Part shown: positions 17,852-27,838 of the stretch, piece by piece
Layout of the letters: each line of letters opens with the position of its first letter
How positions within the stretch are numbered: position 1 is the first letter of the stretch
Assembly: GCF_003149475.2 (NCBI RefSeq)
Contig: NZ_QFWV02000004.1
Coordinates: 1-55,104 of the forward strand
Direction: 5' to 3'
From: Oceaniradius stylonematis
Lineage (GTDB): Bacteria > Pseudomonadota > Alphaproteobacteria > Rhizobiales > Rhizobiaceae
Length of the DNA stretch: 55,104 bases
Program-made: the position numbers and the translations under genes
Notes under the pieces: generated by a model
What the model saw: only the letters and a program-made list of their open reading frames with translations
Database searches by the model: none
What the model was told of the DNA's origin: nothing

Positions 17852-18082
17852 ATGAACATCCACGACATTCCAAGTTCCAACGAGGCGAAGGTCCGCTATC
17901 TGGACGCCGATTTCCGGGTCATCACACCGGGCACCTTCGTGCGCTGCGCGATCACCGGCACGCCGATCCCGATCGATGAGCTGAAATACTGGAGCGTGGC
18001 GCGCCAGGAAGCCTATGTCGACGTCAAGGCATCGCTTCAGGCCGAACGGGAAGCCGGCGCGCTGCCGACGCAATCGCGCTAA
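17852..18082 (+). CDS. DUF2093 domain protein
   Basis: This 76-aa protein of unknown function is typical of alphaproteobacteria. The DUF2093 pattern is seen in EAKVRYLDADFRVITPGTFV followed by CAITGTPIPIDELKYWSV. The lone Cys and the ITGTPIP turn suggest a small beta-rich fold. The ATG at 17852 follows GGAGAG. Its stop overlaps the convergent lpxK stop by 4 bp. It usually sits beside mutL and lpxK, as here. Confidence 0.82.
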   Translation: MNIHDIPSSNEAKVRYLDADFRVITPGTFVRCAITGTPIPIDELKYWSVARQEAYVDVKASLQAEREAGALPTQSR

Positions 18083-19125
18083 CGTTCAAGTCTCCGCTGC
18101 TGGTAGCGCCGCTCTGTGGCGGTGATGATCGCGTCCATGTCGGCGGCGGTCTCAAATGTCAGGGCGACGGGCAGCACATGGGTGCGTGCGCGCAGTTCGG
18201 CCAACGGCCCTTCCCGATGCGACAGGCGCACCGCGTCCTTTTCGGTCGTCACCAGTTCCAGCCCCTCGGCATCGGCCTTGCCGATCAGCGCGCGCGCATC
18301 GGCGTCGGTGAACATGTGATGATCGCCGAAGGAGCGTGTGGCCGCCAGCATGCAGCCATAATGGTGCAGCGTCTCGTAGAACTTGCCCGGATCGCCGATG
18401 CCGCAATAGGCCAGCACCTGGCGGCCCGAGATCGCCCGCACATTGGCCGGCCGCAGATGGGCCTGCATGACCGGCTTGCCGGCGCGGGCGGCGGCACGGA
18501 TGACCCGGTCGCCGCGATCGCCGTCTCCAATGCGCAATACGGCATCCGCCAGCCGCATCTGGTCCCGCAGCGGCGCGCGCAGGGGACCTGCGGGAATGAC
18601 GCGGCCATTGCCGATGCCGCGCCGCGCATCGAGCGTGATCAGCGCATAGTCCATGTGCAGCGACCGGCTCTGGAACCCGTCATCCATGATGATGAAGTCC
18701 GCGCCGTCATCGATCAGCGCCTGGGCGCTGTGGGCCCGGTTGGCGCCGATCACCGTGGGCGCGGCGCGCGCCAGAAGCAGCGCCTCATCGCCGACCGAAC
18801 GCGCCGTGTCGAGCTCCGGATCGACGCGATGCGGCCGCACATGCCCGCCGCCATAGCCGCGCGAGACGATGCCCGGCCGGTAGCGGTGTTTTTCGGCGGC
18901 CTTGGCGATGGTGATGGCGGTCGGTGTCTTGCCGGTGCCGCCGACCGTCAGATTGCCGATGCACAGGACCGGCGCATTGACCCGTGCGGCGACATCGCGA
19001 TCCATCCGGCGCCGCGCGACCGCGCCATAGACGAGAGCCGCCGGCGCCAGCAGCCGGGCGTTGAAACCGGGCTTTTCGTACCAGAAGGGCGGCGCCTCGT
19101 TACCAGCCAAACCGGGCCCCGCCAT
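18079..19125 (-). CDS. lpxK: Tetraacyldisaccharide 4'-kinase LpxK
   Basis: LpxK phosphorylates the 4' position of the lipid A disaccharide at the inner membrane. The N-terminus has the family signature EAPPFWYEKPG, then a P-loop in GNLTVGGTGKTPT, VSRGYGGG, and DDGFQSRSLHMDYALITLDARRG with the catalytic Asp pair. The ATG at 19125 gives 348 aa and overlaps the waaA stop by 26 bp; a longer frame starts at 19161. Together with waaA it forms a lipid A/Kdo unit on the minus strand. Confidence 0.93.
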   Translation of the reverse strand: MAGPGLAGNEAPPFWYEKPGFNARLLAPAALVYGAVARRRMDRDVAARVNAPVLCIGNLTVGGTGKTPTAITIAKAAEKHRYRPGIVSRGYGGGHVRPHRVDPELDTARSVGDEALLLARAAPTVIGANRAHSAQALIDDGADFIIMDDGFQSRSLHMDYALITLDARRGIGNGRVIPAGPLRAPLRDQMRLADAVLRIGDGDRGDRVIRAAARAGKPVMQAHLRPANVRAISGRQVLAYCGIGDPGKFYETLHHYGCMLAATRSFGDHHMFTDADARALIGKADAEGLELVTTEKDAVRLSHREGPLAELRARTHVLPVALTFETAADMDAIITATERRYQQRRLER

Positions 19126-20476
19126 TGGCCACAGGCATACGATCGGCGTCGCCTTCCTCACCGGTCCGACCGGACGGCGACAGGCTGGCCTTGACGACCA
19201 GCGGCTGAATGTAGGGGTTCAGCGTCTGCCAGGTGCGTTCCAGCGCACCCTCCATGTCGGCGACCACGCCCTGGCCGGCGGCGGCCATGGCATCGCACAT
19301 CGCCTCGTTCGCCAAAAGGAAATTGACCGCCTTGGCCAGCATCATCTCGTCATCGACGACGCGGGCGGCCCGGGCCTGCTGAAACCGTCCGTAGACTTCC
19401 TCGAAGTTGGACAGGTTGGGACCGGCGAGCACCGCGCATCCCAGCATGGCGGGCTCGAGCGGGTTCTGCCCCCCCTCGGCAGTCAGCGAACGGCCGACGA
19501 AGGCTATCTTGCCCATGCGCAGGTAGAGCCCCATCTCGCCGATCGTGTCGCCCAGAAAGATGTCGGCCGCATCGGTGGGAAACTTGTCGTGTGTCCGCCG
19601 GACGACGGTCAGGCCCATCTCGCCGATTGCCGCCGCCAGTTCGTCGGCGCGCGTCGGATGGCGCGGCACGATGACGGTCAGAAGCCCGGGCCAGCGCTTT
19701 TTGAGCATGGCATGCACGCGGGCGGCGGCCAGTTCCTCGCCGTCGTGGGTGGAAACGGCAAGCCAGACCGGCCGGTTCTGGATACGGGCGCGCATCTGCG
19801 CGAAAACGCCGGGATCGACGGGCGGCACCGGAACATCTGCCTTCAGATTGCCCGAGACGGTGACCGGCCGGGCGCCCAGCGCACGGAACCGCTCGCCATC
19901 CCGCTCGGTCTGGGCGGCAACGTGCGAGAGGTTCTCGAACAGGGATTCGGCGAGCGCGAGCCGGCTCTTCCAGCGCCTGAACGAGCGGTCGGACATGCGG
20001 CCATTGATCAATACCTGCGGAATGCGCCGCGCACCCAGTTCGAGGATGGTCATCGGCCAGATCTCGGATTCGGCGAAGACCGCCAGATCGGGGCGCCAAT
20101 AGTTGAGAAAGCGGCTGACGGCGGGTTTGAGGTCAAGCGGCACATATTGATGGATGACCTCGTCGCCGAACCGTTCGCGGGCCAGCGCCGCCGAGGTGAC
20201 GGTTCCGGTCGTCAGCACCACCGGAACGCCGCGCTCGCGAAGCCGCCCGATCAGGCCGGAAACCGCGCCCGTTTCGCCGACGGAGACCGCATGCACCCAG
20301 ACCAGCGGCCCGTCGGGACGCTTTTCCGACGGCCGGCCGTAGCGCTCGCCGCGCCGGTCGTGCTGCTCCTTGCCGCGCGTGGCGCGCATGCCGACATAGA
20401 CGCCCATGAACGGATAGGCGGCCATGCCGGCCCAGCGATAGGTCTGAAGCGCCAGTCGCGCCCAGCGTTCGCTCAT
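19100..20476 (-). CDS. waaA: 3-deoxy-D-manno-octulosonic acid (Kdo) transferase WaaA
   Basis: The 458-aa GT-B glycosyltransferase adds Kdo to lipid IVA. Seen are an N-terminal membrane-anchoring helix (about 10-30), WVHAVSVGETGAV with the catalytic Glu, FAESEIWPMTI, VSGNLKADVP and the donor-site segment FVGRSLTAEGGQNPLEPAMLG. The C-terminal tail (about 430-458) is low-complexity. lpxK follows with overlap. Upstream, 159 bp separate it from DUF4170, too little for the DUF374 acyltransferase gene expected there in many relatives. Confidence 0.94.
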   Translation of the reverse strand: MSERWARLALQTYRWAGMAAYPFMGVYVGMRATRGKEQHDRRGERYGRPSEKRPDGPLVWVHAVSVGETGAVSGLIGRLRERGVPVVLTTGTVTSAALARERFGDEVIHQYVPLDLKPAVSRFLNYWRPDLAVFAESEIWPMTILELGARRIPQVLINGRMSDRSFRRWKSRLALAESLFENLSHVAAQTERDGERFRALGARPVTVSGNLKADVPVPPVDPGVFAQMRARIQNRPVWLAVSTHDGEELAAARVHAMLKKRWPGLLTVIVPRHPTRADELAAAIGEMGLTVVRRTHDKFPTDAADIFLGDTIGEMGLYLRMGKIAFVGRSLTAEGGQNPLEPAMLGCAVLAGPNLSNFEEVYGRFQQARAARVVDDEMMLAKAVNFLLANEAMCDAMAAAGQGVVADMEGALERTWQTLNPYIQPLVVKASLSPSGRTGEEGDADRMPVANGGARFGW

Positions 20477-20635
20477 CGTCTCATACCCGCGTCCGCGCCC
20501 TTGTGCCCTTGTTCCTCATGCGCCCCTGTCGTCCCGATACGTCAGGCCGCCGGACAATGCGGCGACCGAGCCTGATGGCCGACCATGGCGACATTCGGAC
20601 CGGCGCACCGAGCTCCTGCCGCCGCATCCGCTCCG

Positions 20636-20872
20636 CTATTGCTTGTCCGGCTCCAGCAACCGGTGCAGATGCACGACGAAATAGCGCATATGCGCATTGT
20701 CGACGGTCATCTGCGCCTTGGCCTTCCACGCGGCGACCGCGCTGGCATAGTCGGGAAAAATGCCGACCACGTCCAGCGCTTCCAGATCGCGGAAGCGGAT
20801 GCCGTCGGGCGATTCCAGTTCGCCGCCGAACACAAGGTGCAAGAGCTGTTTGTCCTGAGTGCTTTCGGACAT
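20636..20872 (-). CDS. DUF4170 domain protein
   Basis: The 78-aa protein has the DUF4170 core LLHLVFGGELESP near the start, VVGIFPDYASAVAAWKAKAQ in the middle and MRYFVVHLHRLLEP at the end, a small alpha/beta fold of unknown role. The start at 20872 (MSESTQDKQ) is preferred over the longer frame from 20947, which runs into the upstream IMPase gene. It lies between the IMPase-family gene and waaA, the usual neighbourhood in Hyphomicrobiales. Confidence 0.82.
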   Translation of the reverse strand: MSESTQDKQLLHLVFGGELESPDGIRFRDLEALDVVGIFPDYASAVAAWKAKAQMTVDNAHMRYFVVHLHRLLEPDKQ

Positions 20873-20921
20873 GGGGTGTCTGCCTTTCGCTGTGCGAACC
20901 GGGCCGGAAACTGGCGCCTGA

Positions 20922-21746
20922 TTATCCGAAGCCGAGATCGCCGACAACTCCCAACATCGCCGCCTTCAGGTCGGGATGAGAGGCGACCAGCGTGCCCTTG
21001 AGCGGATCGGCGCCATTGAGCGTCACATCGGCGCCCTTGCCGTCGGTGAAGACCCCGCCCGCCTCGGTCAGGATGAGCGCGGCGGCGGCGATATCCCAGT
21101 CGGAGGCGAACGGCTTGACGAAACTTCCGTCCATCGCGCCGCTTGCGACCATCGCCAGCCGGTATGCCAGCGAGGGAACGTGGCTGTGCCGGCGCGCACG
21201 GGCCGCGCCCGAAGCGTTCAGCCGGTCGACAAGGGCGCGAGGCCCGCCGATCAGCAATTCCGCGCCCGGACGGGCGACGCGGATCGACCGGCCGTTCCGG
21301 TGTGCGCCGCCGCCGGCGGTGGCGCTGATCGTCTCGCCGAGGGCGGGGCATTCGAGCACACCGGCAACGGGCTTGCCCGCCTCCACAAGGCCGACCGAGA
21401 TGCACCAGACGGCGTGGCCGGCAATGAAGGCCCGGGTGCCGTCGATCGGATCGGCGATGAAAGTGCGCGGCGCGGCCATCCGGCCCGGCACGTCGCTGTC
21501 GGCCGTTTCCTCGGACAACCAGCCATAGCCCGGCCGGGCCGCCAGAAGCGTTTCGCGCAGATAGCGGTCGACCGCATAGTCGGCCTTGGTCACCGGAGAT
21601 TCGCCGTCCTTCAGCCGAACGTCGAGATCGCTGCCGCCGAAATACTGCATCGCCATGGCCCCGGCCTTGCGGGCCGTCCCGGCGATGAGCGCGAGTTCGT
21701 CGGCCAGGGCGGGAAGCGGTTCGGATGCGTTTGCGGGGGCCGCCAC
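20922..21746 (-). CDS. cysQ: Inositol monophosphatase family protein, CysQ-like
   Basis: The 274-aa protein has all metal and substrate motifs of the IMPase/bisphosphate nucleotidase family: VTKADYAVD, GWLSEE (Glu metal ligand, about 75-80), FIADPIDGTRAF (Asp-Pro-Ile-Asp-Gly-Thr) and DWDIAAAALILTEAGG near residue 216. Location and length fit 3'(2'),5'-bisphosphate nucleotidase CysQ, which removes PAP made in sulfate assimilation, but other IMPase activities cannot be excluded. It lies 6 bp after the pmbA stop and upstream of DUF4170. Confidence 0.82.
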   Translation of the reverse strand: MAAPANASEPLPALADELALIAGTARKAGAMAMQYFGGSDLDVRLKDGESPVTKADYAVDRYLRETLLAARPGYGWLSEETADSDVPGRMAAPRTFIADPIDGTRAFIAGHAVWCISVGLVEAGKPVAGVLECPALGETISATAGGGAHRNGRSIRVARPGAELLIGGPRALVDRLNASGAARARRHSHVPSLAYRLAMVASGAMDGSFVKPFASDWDIAAAALILTEAGGVFTDGKGADVTLNGADPLKGTLVASHPDLKAAMLGVVGDLGFG

Positions 21747-21752
21747 GGCCGG

Positions 21753-23090
21753 TCAGGTCCCGGCCAGTGTCATGGAGGGAACAGCCAAAGTCGGCGCGGC
21801 GGTCGAAAAGGCGCGGTCGAGATCGTTCGCCGGCACCATGGTCAGGAACATGTCGGCGAGATTGCCGGCGATCGTCACCTCGGAGACGGCGAAGGTCGGC
21901 TCACCGTTCTCGATCCAGAAGCCGGACGCGCCGCGGCTGTATTCGCCGGTGATCAGATTGACGCCCTGGCCGAACACCTCGGTGACGTAAAAGCCCGTGC
22001 CGGCATCACGGATCATCTGCTCGGGCGAAACGGTACCCGGCTCGATGGAGAGGTTGGTCGAGCCCGCATTGACGGTGGTGCCGCCGCGCACGCCGCGGCC
22101 GTTTGTCTCAAGTCCGAGTTCGCGGCCGATGGCGGTCGACAGGAACCAGTGCTTGAGCACGCCGTTCTCGACCATGGTCAGCGGGCTGGCGGCAACGCCC
22201 TCACCGTCGAACAGGCGCGAACCGGCGCCGCGCGGCCGGTGCGGGTCGTCGACCACCGTGATGGCGGGATTGGCGATCGCTTCGCCCATCTTGTCGCGCA
22301 AAAACGTCGATTTGCGGGCCACCGACGCGCCGTTGATGGCGCCCGACAGGTGTCCGAGGATCGACCGCGCGACGCGCGGGTCGAAGATCGCGGTGACTTT
22401 GCCGGTCGGCATCTTGCGCGGATTGAGCCGCCGGACGGCGCGCTCGCCGGCCTTGCGGCCGATTTCCGCAGCCGGATCGAGATCGGAAAAGTGCGTGCGG
22501 CTCGAGAACTCGTAATCGCGCTCCATCGCCGTGCCTTCGCCGGCGATCACCGACACTGACCGGCCGAACCGCGAGCCGCGATAGGCGCCCGAAAACCCGT
22601 CGGACGTGACCAGGACGAAGCCGGCCTCGCCCGCCGAGGCAGAACCGCCGGACGAATTGGTCACGCCCTTGACCGCAAGCGCCGCCGCTTCGGTCTCCAG
22701 CGCATCGTCGGTCAGGCGCTGCGGCGACACCTCGGTTGCATCAAAGAGGTCGAGGTCGGGCATCTGCCGCGCCAGACGATCCGGATCGGCCAGACCGTTA
22801 TAGGGGTCGTCGGGCGACACTTTCGCCATCGCCACCGCGCGCTCGGCAAGCTGGTTGGCGTCGGCCGTCGCCGCCGCCGAGACGCTTGCCACCCGCCGGC
22901 CGACGAAGACACGCAATGAAAGGTCGTCGCTCTCGGACGAATCGGTGCCCTCGACCTTGCCGTTGCGCACGGTCACGGCCCGCGACCGCGAACGCACCGA
23001 AACGGCGTCGGCCGCATCGGCACCGGCACGCTTGGCGGCGTCGACGAGCGCCGATGCGCGGTCGAGCAGTGTCTGGCTGTGATCATCCAT
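21753..23090 (-). CDS. pmbA: TldD/PmbA family metalloprotease subunit (PmbA/TldE)
   Basis: The 445-aa protein belongs to the TldD/TldE family. It lacks the HExxxH zinc motif of TldD subunits, so it is the PmbA/TldE-type partner. Features are VTVRNGKVEGTDSSESDDLSLRV-like entry (read in parts), RGAGSRLFDGEGVA, an asparagine-rich TNGRGVRGGTTVNAGSTN stretch and the C-terminal GEYSRGASGFWIENGEP motif. TldD/TldE complexes process small peptides such as microcin precursors and modified peptides. No tldD is in the window. The gene heads the cysQ-DUF4170-waaA-lpxK string. Confidence 0.9.
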   Translation of the reverse strand: MDDHSQTLLDRASALVDAAKRAGADAADAVSVRSRSRAVTVRNGKVEGTDSSESDDLSLRVFVGRRVASVSAAATADANQLAERAVAMAKVSPDDPYNGLADPDRLARQMPDLDLFDATEVSPQRLTDDALETEAAALAVKGVTNSSGGSASAGEAGFVLVTSDGFSGAYRGSRFGRSVSVIAGEGTAMERDYEFSSRTHFSDLDPAAEIGRKAGERAVRRLNPRKMPTGKVTAIFDPRVARSILGHLSGAINGASVARKSTFLRDKMGEAIANPAITVVDDPHRPRGAGSRLFDGEGVAASPLTMVENGVLKHWFLSTAIGRELGLETNGRGVRGGTTVNAGSTNLSIEPGTVSPEQMIRDAGTGFYVTEVFGQGVNLITGEYSRGASGFWIENGEPTFAVSEVTIAGNLADMFLTMVPANDLDRAFSTAAPTLAVPSMTLAGT

Positions 23091-23244
23091 CGGTCTGTTC
23101 CGGGATTGCGCACGGCGGCGGGCGTACCGCCCTCGACGTGCCGCAACGGCGTTGTTTTCATTTGTCGGCGCTTCATCTATTGCTGATGCGAACGTTCATC
23201 AAGGCCGGCTGCGGTCTTGACGCCCCCGATTGACGGAACAGGAC

Positions 23245-25080
23245 ATGGCCGGCGGCGCAACACCGGGTTTTTACAGCGAGGCGATCATCCTTCTGGGCGG
23301 TGCCGTCGTCGCCGCGCCGCTGTTCAAGCGGCTCGGTCTCGGCACGGTTCTGGGCTATCTGGCCGCCGGCGTCGTGATCGGTCCCCTGCTGGGGCTTTTC
23401 GCCGATGCCGAAGCGGTCTTCCAGGTCGCCGAATTCGGCGTCGTCCTGCTGCTGTTCGTCATAGGGCTAGAACTCAAACCATCGCGGCTGTGGTCGATGC
23501 GGCGGTCGATCTTCGGCCTGGGCGCCGCGCAGGTCGTGCTCACCGGCCTTGTTCTGTGTGCGCTCGCCATGGTGCTGACCCCGTTCAGCCTGTCGGCGAG
23601 CCTCGTCATCGGTTTCGGCCTCGCCCTGTCGTCGACCGCCTTCGCATTGCAGATCCTCGAAGAACGCGGAGAGATGAGCCGCCGCCACGGGCAGAAATCG
23701 TTCGCGATCCTGCTGTTCCAGGACCTTGCGATCGTTCCCTTGCTGGCCATCATTCCGCTTTTGGCGCCCGGCGGCGCCGATGCGGGCAATATGAACGCGC
23801 TGAATTTCGCCCTCGCCATCGGTGCCGTAGCGGTGCTGATCGCCGCCGGGCGCTACCTGCTCAACCCGCTGTTCCGGATCATCGGCAACACCGGTGCGCG
23901 CGAAGCGATGATCGCCACAGCGCTGTTCGTCGTCCTCGCCTCGGCCATGCTGATGCAGGTGGCCGGCCTGTCGATGGCCATGGGCGCGTTCATCGCCGGC
24001 GTGATGCTCGCCGAGTCCTCCTACCGGCACGAGTTGGAAGCCGACATCGAGCCGTTCCGCGGCCTGCTGCTGGGCTTGTTCTTCATGGCGATCGGCATGA
24101 GCCTCGATCTGGGTGTGCTGCTGCGCGAATGGCTGGTCATCCTGATCGCGGTGCCGCTTGTGATGGCGATCAAGGCGGCGATCATCTACGGTCTGTGCCG
24201 GGCATTCGCCACTCCGCACGACGTCTCCGTGCGCACCGCGCTTGTGCTGCCGCAGGGCGGCGAGTTCGGGTTCGTGATGTTCTCGTCGGCCGTCGCCTTC
24301 GGCATTTTCGACGGCCAGACATCGTCCATCCTGATCGCCATCGTGACGCTGTCGATGGCGCTGACGCCGATCAGCGTCGCGCTGGGGCCGCTGCTCTATG
24401 ACGACGACAAGCCCGAGCAGATGGACGAGGATTTCGCCGGCGCCGACCGCGGCGCCGACGTGCTGATGGTCGGTTTTTCGCGATTCGGGCAGGTCGCCTC
24501 GCAAATCCTTCTGTCGGGCGGCTCCGACGTTACCATCATCGATCATTCCGCCGACCGTGTGCGAGCCGCACAACGCTTCGGCTTTCGCATCTATTTCGGC
24601 GACGGCACCCGCAAGGACGTCCTGGAAGCGGCCGGCATCAAGCGGGCCAAGATCGTTGCCGTCTGCACGCAGAAAAAGGACGTCACCGACCAGATCGTCG
24701 CCCTGATCCAGCGCGAATATCCCGAGGCACGCCTGTTCGTGCGCGCCTATGACAGGGCGCACACGCTGGAGCTGCGCGCCGGCAATGTCGAATATGAGCT
24801 GCGCGAGACGTTCGAATCGGGCCTCGTCTTCGGCGCCCGCACGCTGCAGGCGCTGGGCGTTTCCGAAGATGCCGCCTCGGAAATCCGCGACGATGTGCGC
24901 AAGCGCGACGAGGAACGGCTGCGCATCCAGGCGGTCGAGGGCATCTATGCGGGCGGCCACATGCTGCACACCGAGCCGGTGACGCCCGAGCCCCTGACCA
25001 AGCCGACGCGCGAGGCCAAAGTCATCTACACCGACCAGAGCGACACGCCCGACCGCGAGGAGACCACCGAACCATCATGA
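23245..25080 (+). CDS. Kef-type K+/H+ antiporter with RCK (TrkA-N) domain
   Basis: The protein (about 611 aa) has a monovalent cation:proton antiporter-2 membrane domain of roughly 12 helices (residues 8-385). Motifs include [39 protein letters not shown] and [11 protein letters not shown]. An RCK NAD-binding domain follows (about 405-530, [18 protein letters not shown]) and then an acidic tail. KefB/KefC exchange K+ for H+ under electrophile stress. ATG at 23245 is chosen; an in-frame TTG at 23230 lacks a ribosome site. The stop overlaps the VOC gene by 4 bp, and a MATE exporter follows. Confidence 0.92.
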   Translation: MAGGATPGFYSEAIILLGGAVVAAPLFKRLGLGTVLGYLAAGVVIGPLLGLFADAEAVFQVAEFGVVLLLFVIGLELKPSRLWSMRRSIFGLGAAQVVLTGLVLCALAMVLTPFSLSASLVIGFGLALSSTAFALQILEERGEMSRRHGQKSFAILLFQDLAIVPLLAIIPLLAPGGADAGNMNALNFALAIGAVAVLIAAGRYLLNPLFRIIGNTGAREAMIATALFVVLASAMLMQVAGLSMAMGAFIAGVMLAESSYRHELEADIEPFRGLLLGLFFMAIGMSLDLGVLLREWLVILIAVPLVMAIKAAIIYGLCRAFATPHDVSVRTALVLPQGGEFGFVMFSSAVAFGIFDGQTSSILIAIVTLSMALTPISVALGPLLYDDDKPEQMDEDFAGADRGADVLMVGFSRFGQVASQILLSGGSDVTIIDHSADRVRAAQRFGFRIYFGDGTRKDVLEAAGIKRAKIVAVCTQKKDVTDQIVALIQREYPEARLFVRAYDRAHTLELRAGNVEYELRETFESGLVFGARTLQALGVSEDAASEIRDDVRKRDEERLRIQAVEGIYAGGHMLHTEPVTPEPLTKPTREAKVIYTDQSDTPDREETTEPS

Positions 25081-25502
25081 CCGCGCCCCTGACACCTTTC
25101 CACCTGGCCTTTCCGGTCACCGACCTTGAAAAGACACGCGCCTTCTATCGCGATGTGCTCGGCTGCACCGAGGGCCGCTCGTCGGATCACTGGATCGACT
25201 TTTCACTGTTCGGCCACCAGATCGTCGCGCATCAGCGCGATGCGCCCGCCGGCGAAAGCAAGACCCATGTCGACACGATCGACGTGCCGGTGCCGCATTT
25301 CGGCGTCGTGCTGCCGATCGACGACTGGCGCGCATTGGCCGGCCGGCTGGAGGCGCGCGGCGATATCGACTGGATCGAGAAGCCGCTGACGCGCTTTGCC
25401 GGCCAGCCGGGCGAGCAGGCCACCCTGTTCATCCGTGACCCGTCGGGCAATGCGCTCGAATTCAAGGGCTTTGCCTCGATGGAGTCCCTGTTCGCGACAT
25501 GA
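25077..25502 (+). CDS. VOC family (glyoxalase/bleomycin resistance-like) protein
   Basis: The 141-aa protein has two beta-alpha-beta3 modules of the vicinal oxygen chelate fold: [20 protein letters not shown] at the start and [16 protein letters not shown] at the end. Candidate metal ligands are the first His, HFGV in the middle and the Glu of ALEFK. Such proteins include extradiol dioxygenases, glyoxalases and resistance proteins; the substrate is unknown. It overlaps both neighbours by 4 bp, so it may handle a compound linked to the adjacent transporters. Confidence 0.85.
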   Translation: MTAPLTPFHLAFPVTDLEKTRAFYRDVLGCTEGRSSDHWIDFSLFGHQIVAHQRDAPAGESKTHVDTIDVPVPHFGVVLPIDDWRALAGRLEARGDIDWIEKPLTRFAGQPGEQATLFIRDPSGNALEFKGFASMESLFAT

Positions 25503-26920
25503 GCGAGGCGCGGGCCGGCGAGGCGAAGTTCCTGACCGGTCCGACCATGGGTCATGTTGTGACGATGACCGCCACCGGCTCGATCGGGCTGGTGGCGATC
25601 TTCATCGTCGATGCGCTCAACCTGTTCTACATCTCGCTTCTGGGACAGGAGGAACTGGCCGCCGCCATCGGCTATGCCGGCACGCTGATGTTCTTTGCAA
25701 TCTCGGTGGCGATCGGCATGACGATCGGAGCCAGCGCGCTTGTCGCGCGGGCGCTCGGCGCCGGCGACCGCGAGCGCGCGGCGCGCAATGGCGGCGCGGC
25801 GCTGTTGTTCATCGGCCTTTCGATGACCGCGATCGCCGCGCTGATCTGGCCCAATCTCCATTTTCTGACCGGGCTTCTGGGCGCGCGCGGCGAAACCCAG
25901 GCGATTGCCGTCGGCTTCCTGCAAATCGTCGTTCCGTCGACGCCGGCGGTGGCCATCGGCATGGGCGCGGCTGGCATATTGCGCGCCGTCGGCGACGCAA
26001 GGCGGGCCATGTATGTGACGCTGATCGGCGGCGCGATCTCGGCGGCGCTCGACCCGGTGTTCATCTTCGGGCTCGATCTGGGCGTGACCGGCGCCGCGAT
26101 CGCCACCGTGATCTCCCGCTGCGCCATTCTGGCGATCGGACTTCACGGCGCGATCGTGGTGCATAATCTGGTCCGCCTGCCGGACCCGGCGACCCTGACG
26201 GGCATCGCCCGGCCGTTCCTTCTGATCGCCGGCCCGGCGGTGATGACACAGCTCGCAACGCCGGTCGGCAACGCCTACGTGACCGCGCAGATCGCGCAAT
26301 TCGGCGACGATGCGGTGGCCGGATGGGCGGTCATCGGTCGGCTGATCCCGGTGGCGTTCGGCGCGGTCTTCGCGCTTTCGGGCGCGGTCGGGCCGATCCT
26401 GGCGCAGAACCTCGGCGCCCGGAAATATGACCGGCTGCGCTCGGCGATGCGCGACGCGCTGATCTTCACCATCATCTATGTCCTGTCCGTCTGCGCCGCG
26501 CTGGCGATCTTCGCCGAGCCTATTGCGGATCTCTTCGGCGCGACCGGACAGGCGCGCGAACTGATCGTCTTCTTCTGCCTGTTTGCGGCGATCAGCTTTC
26601 TGTTCAATGGCGGGCTGTTTGTCGCCAATGCCGCCTTCAACAATCTGGGCTACGCGCTCTATTCGACCATGTTCAACTGGGGCCGCTCGACGCTCGGCGT
26701 GATCCCGTTCGTCTGGGCCGGCGCAAAGCTCTACGGCGCGACCGGCGCGATCGCCGGCTGGGCGCTGGGCGCGGTGGTCTTCGGCATCGCCTCGGTGATC
26801 GTCTGTTTCAGGGTGATCGCCACGATCGAGCATCGCGACGATGCCGAACCGCCGACGGGGCCAGTGCCGCCGACCGCACAGTCGCCGTTCACCAGCGCCA
26901 AGGGCGCGACATTGGGGTAG
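25499..26920 (+). CDS. MATE family multidrug/organic cation efflux transporter
   Basis: The 473-aa protein has about 12 membrane helices arranged as two MATE repeats (each near 200 aa). Features include [29 protein letters not shown]-type helices (read in parts), [17 protein letters not shown] between repeats and [18 protein letters not shown] at the equivalent point of the second repeat. MATE proteins export drugs or metabolites driven by Na+ or H+. It overlaps the VOC gene by 4 bp and converges with the patatin gene 9 bp away. Confidence 0.92.
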   Translation: MSEARAGEAKFLTGPTMGHVVTMTATGSIGLVAIFIVDALNLFYISLLGQEELAAAIGYAGTLMFFAISVAIGMTIGASALVARALGAGDRERAARNGGAALLFIGLSMTAIAALIWPNLHFLTGLLGARGETQAIAVGFLQIVVPSTPAVAIGMGAAGILRAVGDARRAMYVTLIGGAISAALDPVFIFGLDLGVTGAAIATVISRCAILAIGLHGAIVVHNLVRLPDPATLTGIARPFLLIAGPAVMTQLATPVGNAYVTAQIAQFGDDAVAGWAVIGRLIPVAFGAVFALSGAVGPILAQNLGARKYDRLRSAMRDALIFTIIYVLSVCAALAIFAEPIADLFGATGQARELIVFFCLFAAISFLFNGGLFVANAAFNNLGYALYSTMFNWGRSTLGVIPFVWAGAKLYGATGAIAGWALGAVVFGIASVIVCFRVIATIEHRDDAEPPTGPVPPTAQSPFTSAKGATLG

Positions 26921-26929
26921 AGCGACGCG

Positions 26930-27838
26930 CTATCCGTGCCGGACGCCGGCGGGGTCCATCTCCCAGGCGGCGATCGCCGCTTCCAGCTTCTGGCGGAACT
27001 CGTCGCGCACGGTCGCCGTCGCATCGAGGATCTGCTGCGCCTTGAGAAAGTCCAGAACGCGGAAGCGCGAGACAGGCGGACGGATGAAGACATCGGGCGG
27101 GCCGACCATCAGCTTGAGCTGAAGGATCGACTGCATCATCAGCTGCGAGACGCCGTAAAGACTGTCGATGGTCGTCGGCGGCTTGGACGGGTCCCCCTGC
27201 GGGGCGCCGACCACATCGATGCCGATCACGATGTCCGCCTTGCCCATCAGATGGTCGTAGGGCACCGGATTGAACAGGCCGCCATCGACATAGATGCGCC
27301 CGTCGCGGCGAACCGGCTTGAAGATCGCAGGGATCGCCGCGGACGCTGCGATCGCCGAATAGAGATCGCCGCTCTCGAAAAAGGTCTGGCGATGGCCGTA
27401 ATAGTCGGTGGCGACGATCGACAGAGGGATCTCCAGCGCATCGAAATCCTCGGCGATCTCGGGCGGCAGGAACGTCCTGACGATCCGCTCGACATTGAAC
27501 TGACCGAACCGGAAGCCGCCATCGACGAGTTCGCTGAGCCGCGCCGGCCGCGTCTGCCAGAACTTGCCCATCACTTCGGTGCGGTTGCCGGCCAGCTTGA
27601 GCGTGTAGTCGCGAATGTCGCGGCCGGACATGCCCGAGGCCATGCCCGCGCCCATGATCGCACCGATCGAGGCGCCGCTGATCGCCACCGGACGGATGCC
27701 CATCTCCTCGAGCACCTCGATGATGTGGATATGCGCATAACCGCGTGCGCCGCCGCCGCCGAAGGCGATCGCGACGGTCGGGCCGCTTTGCGCCGACGGC
27801 ACCTGCCCGGGTCGCACCTCGTCGATGGTCGCGCTCAT
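26930..27838 (-). CDS. Patatin-like phospholipase (RssA-like)
   Basis: The 302-aa protein shows a complete patatin catalytic set: oxyanion loop GGGGARG (27-33), nucleophile Ser57 in GASIG and the Asp of DGG at 185-187. It probably acts as a lipid acyl hydrolase in the cytoplasm or at the membrane. The ATG at 27838 overlaps the rsmD stop by 4 bp (ATGA), with GGAGAG upstream; the longer frame to 27976 is inside rsmD. It lies downstream of rsmD and rluB in one minus-strand run. Confidence 0.9.
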   Translation of the reverse strand: MSATIDEVRPGQVPSAQSGPTVAIAFGGGGARGYAHIHIIEVLEEMGIRPVAISGASIGAIMGAGMASGMSGRDIRDYTLKLAGNRTEVMGKFWQTRPARLSELVDGGFRFGQFNVERIVRTFLPPEIAEDFDALEIPLSIVATDYYGHRQTFFESGDLYSAIAASAAIPAIFKPVRRDGRIYVDGGLFNPVPYDHLMGKADIVIGIDVVGAPQGDPSKPPTTIDSLYGVSQLMMQSILQLKLMVGPPDVFIRPPVSRFRVLDFLKAQQILDATATVRDEFRQKLEAAIAAWEMDPAGVRHG

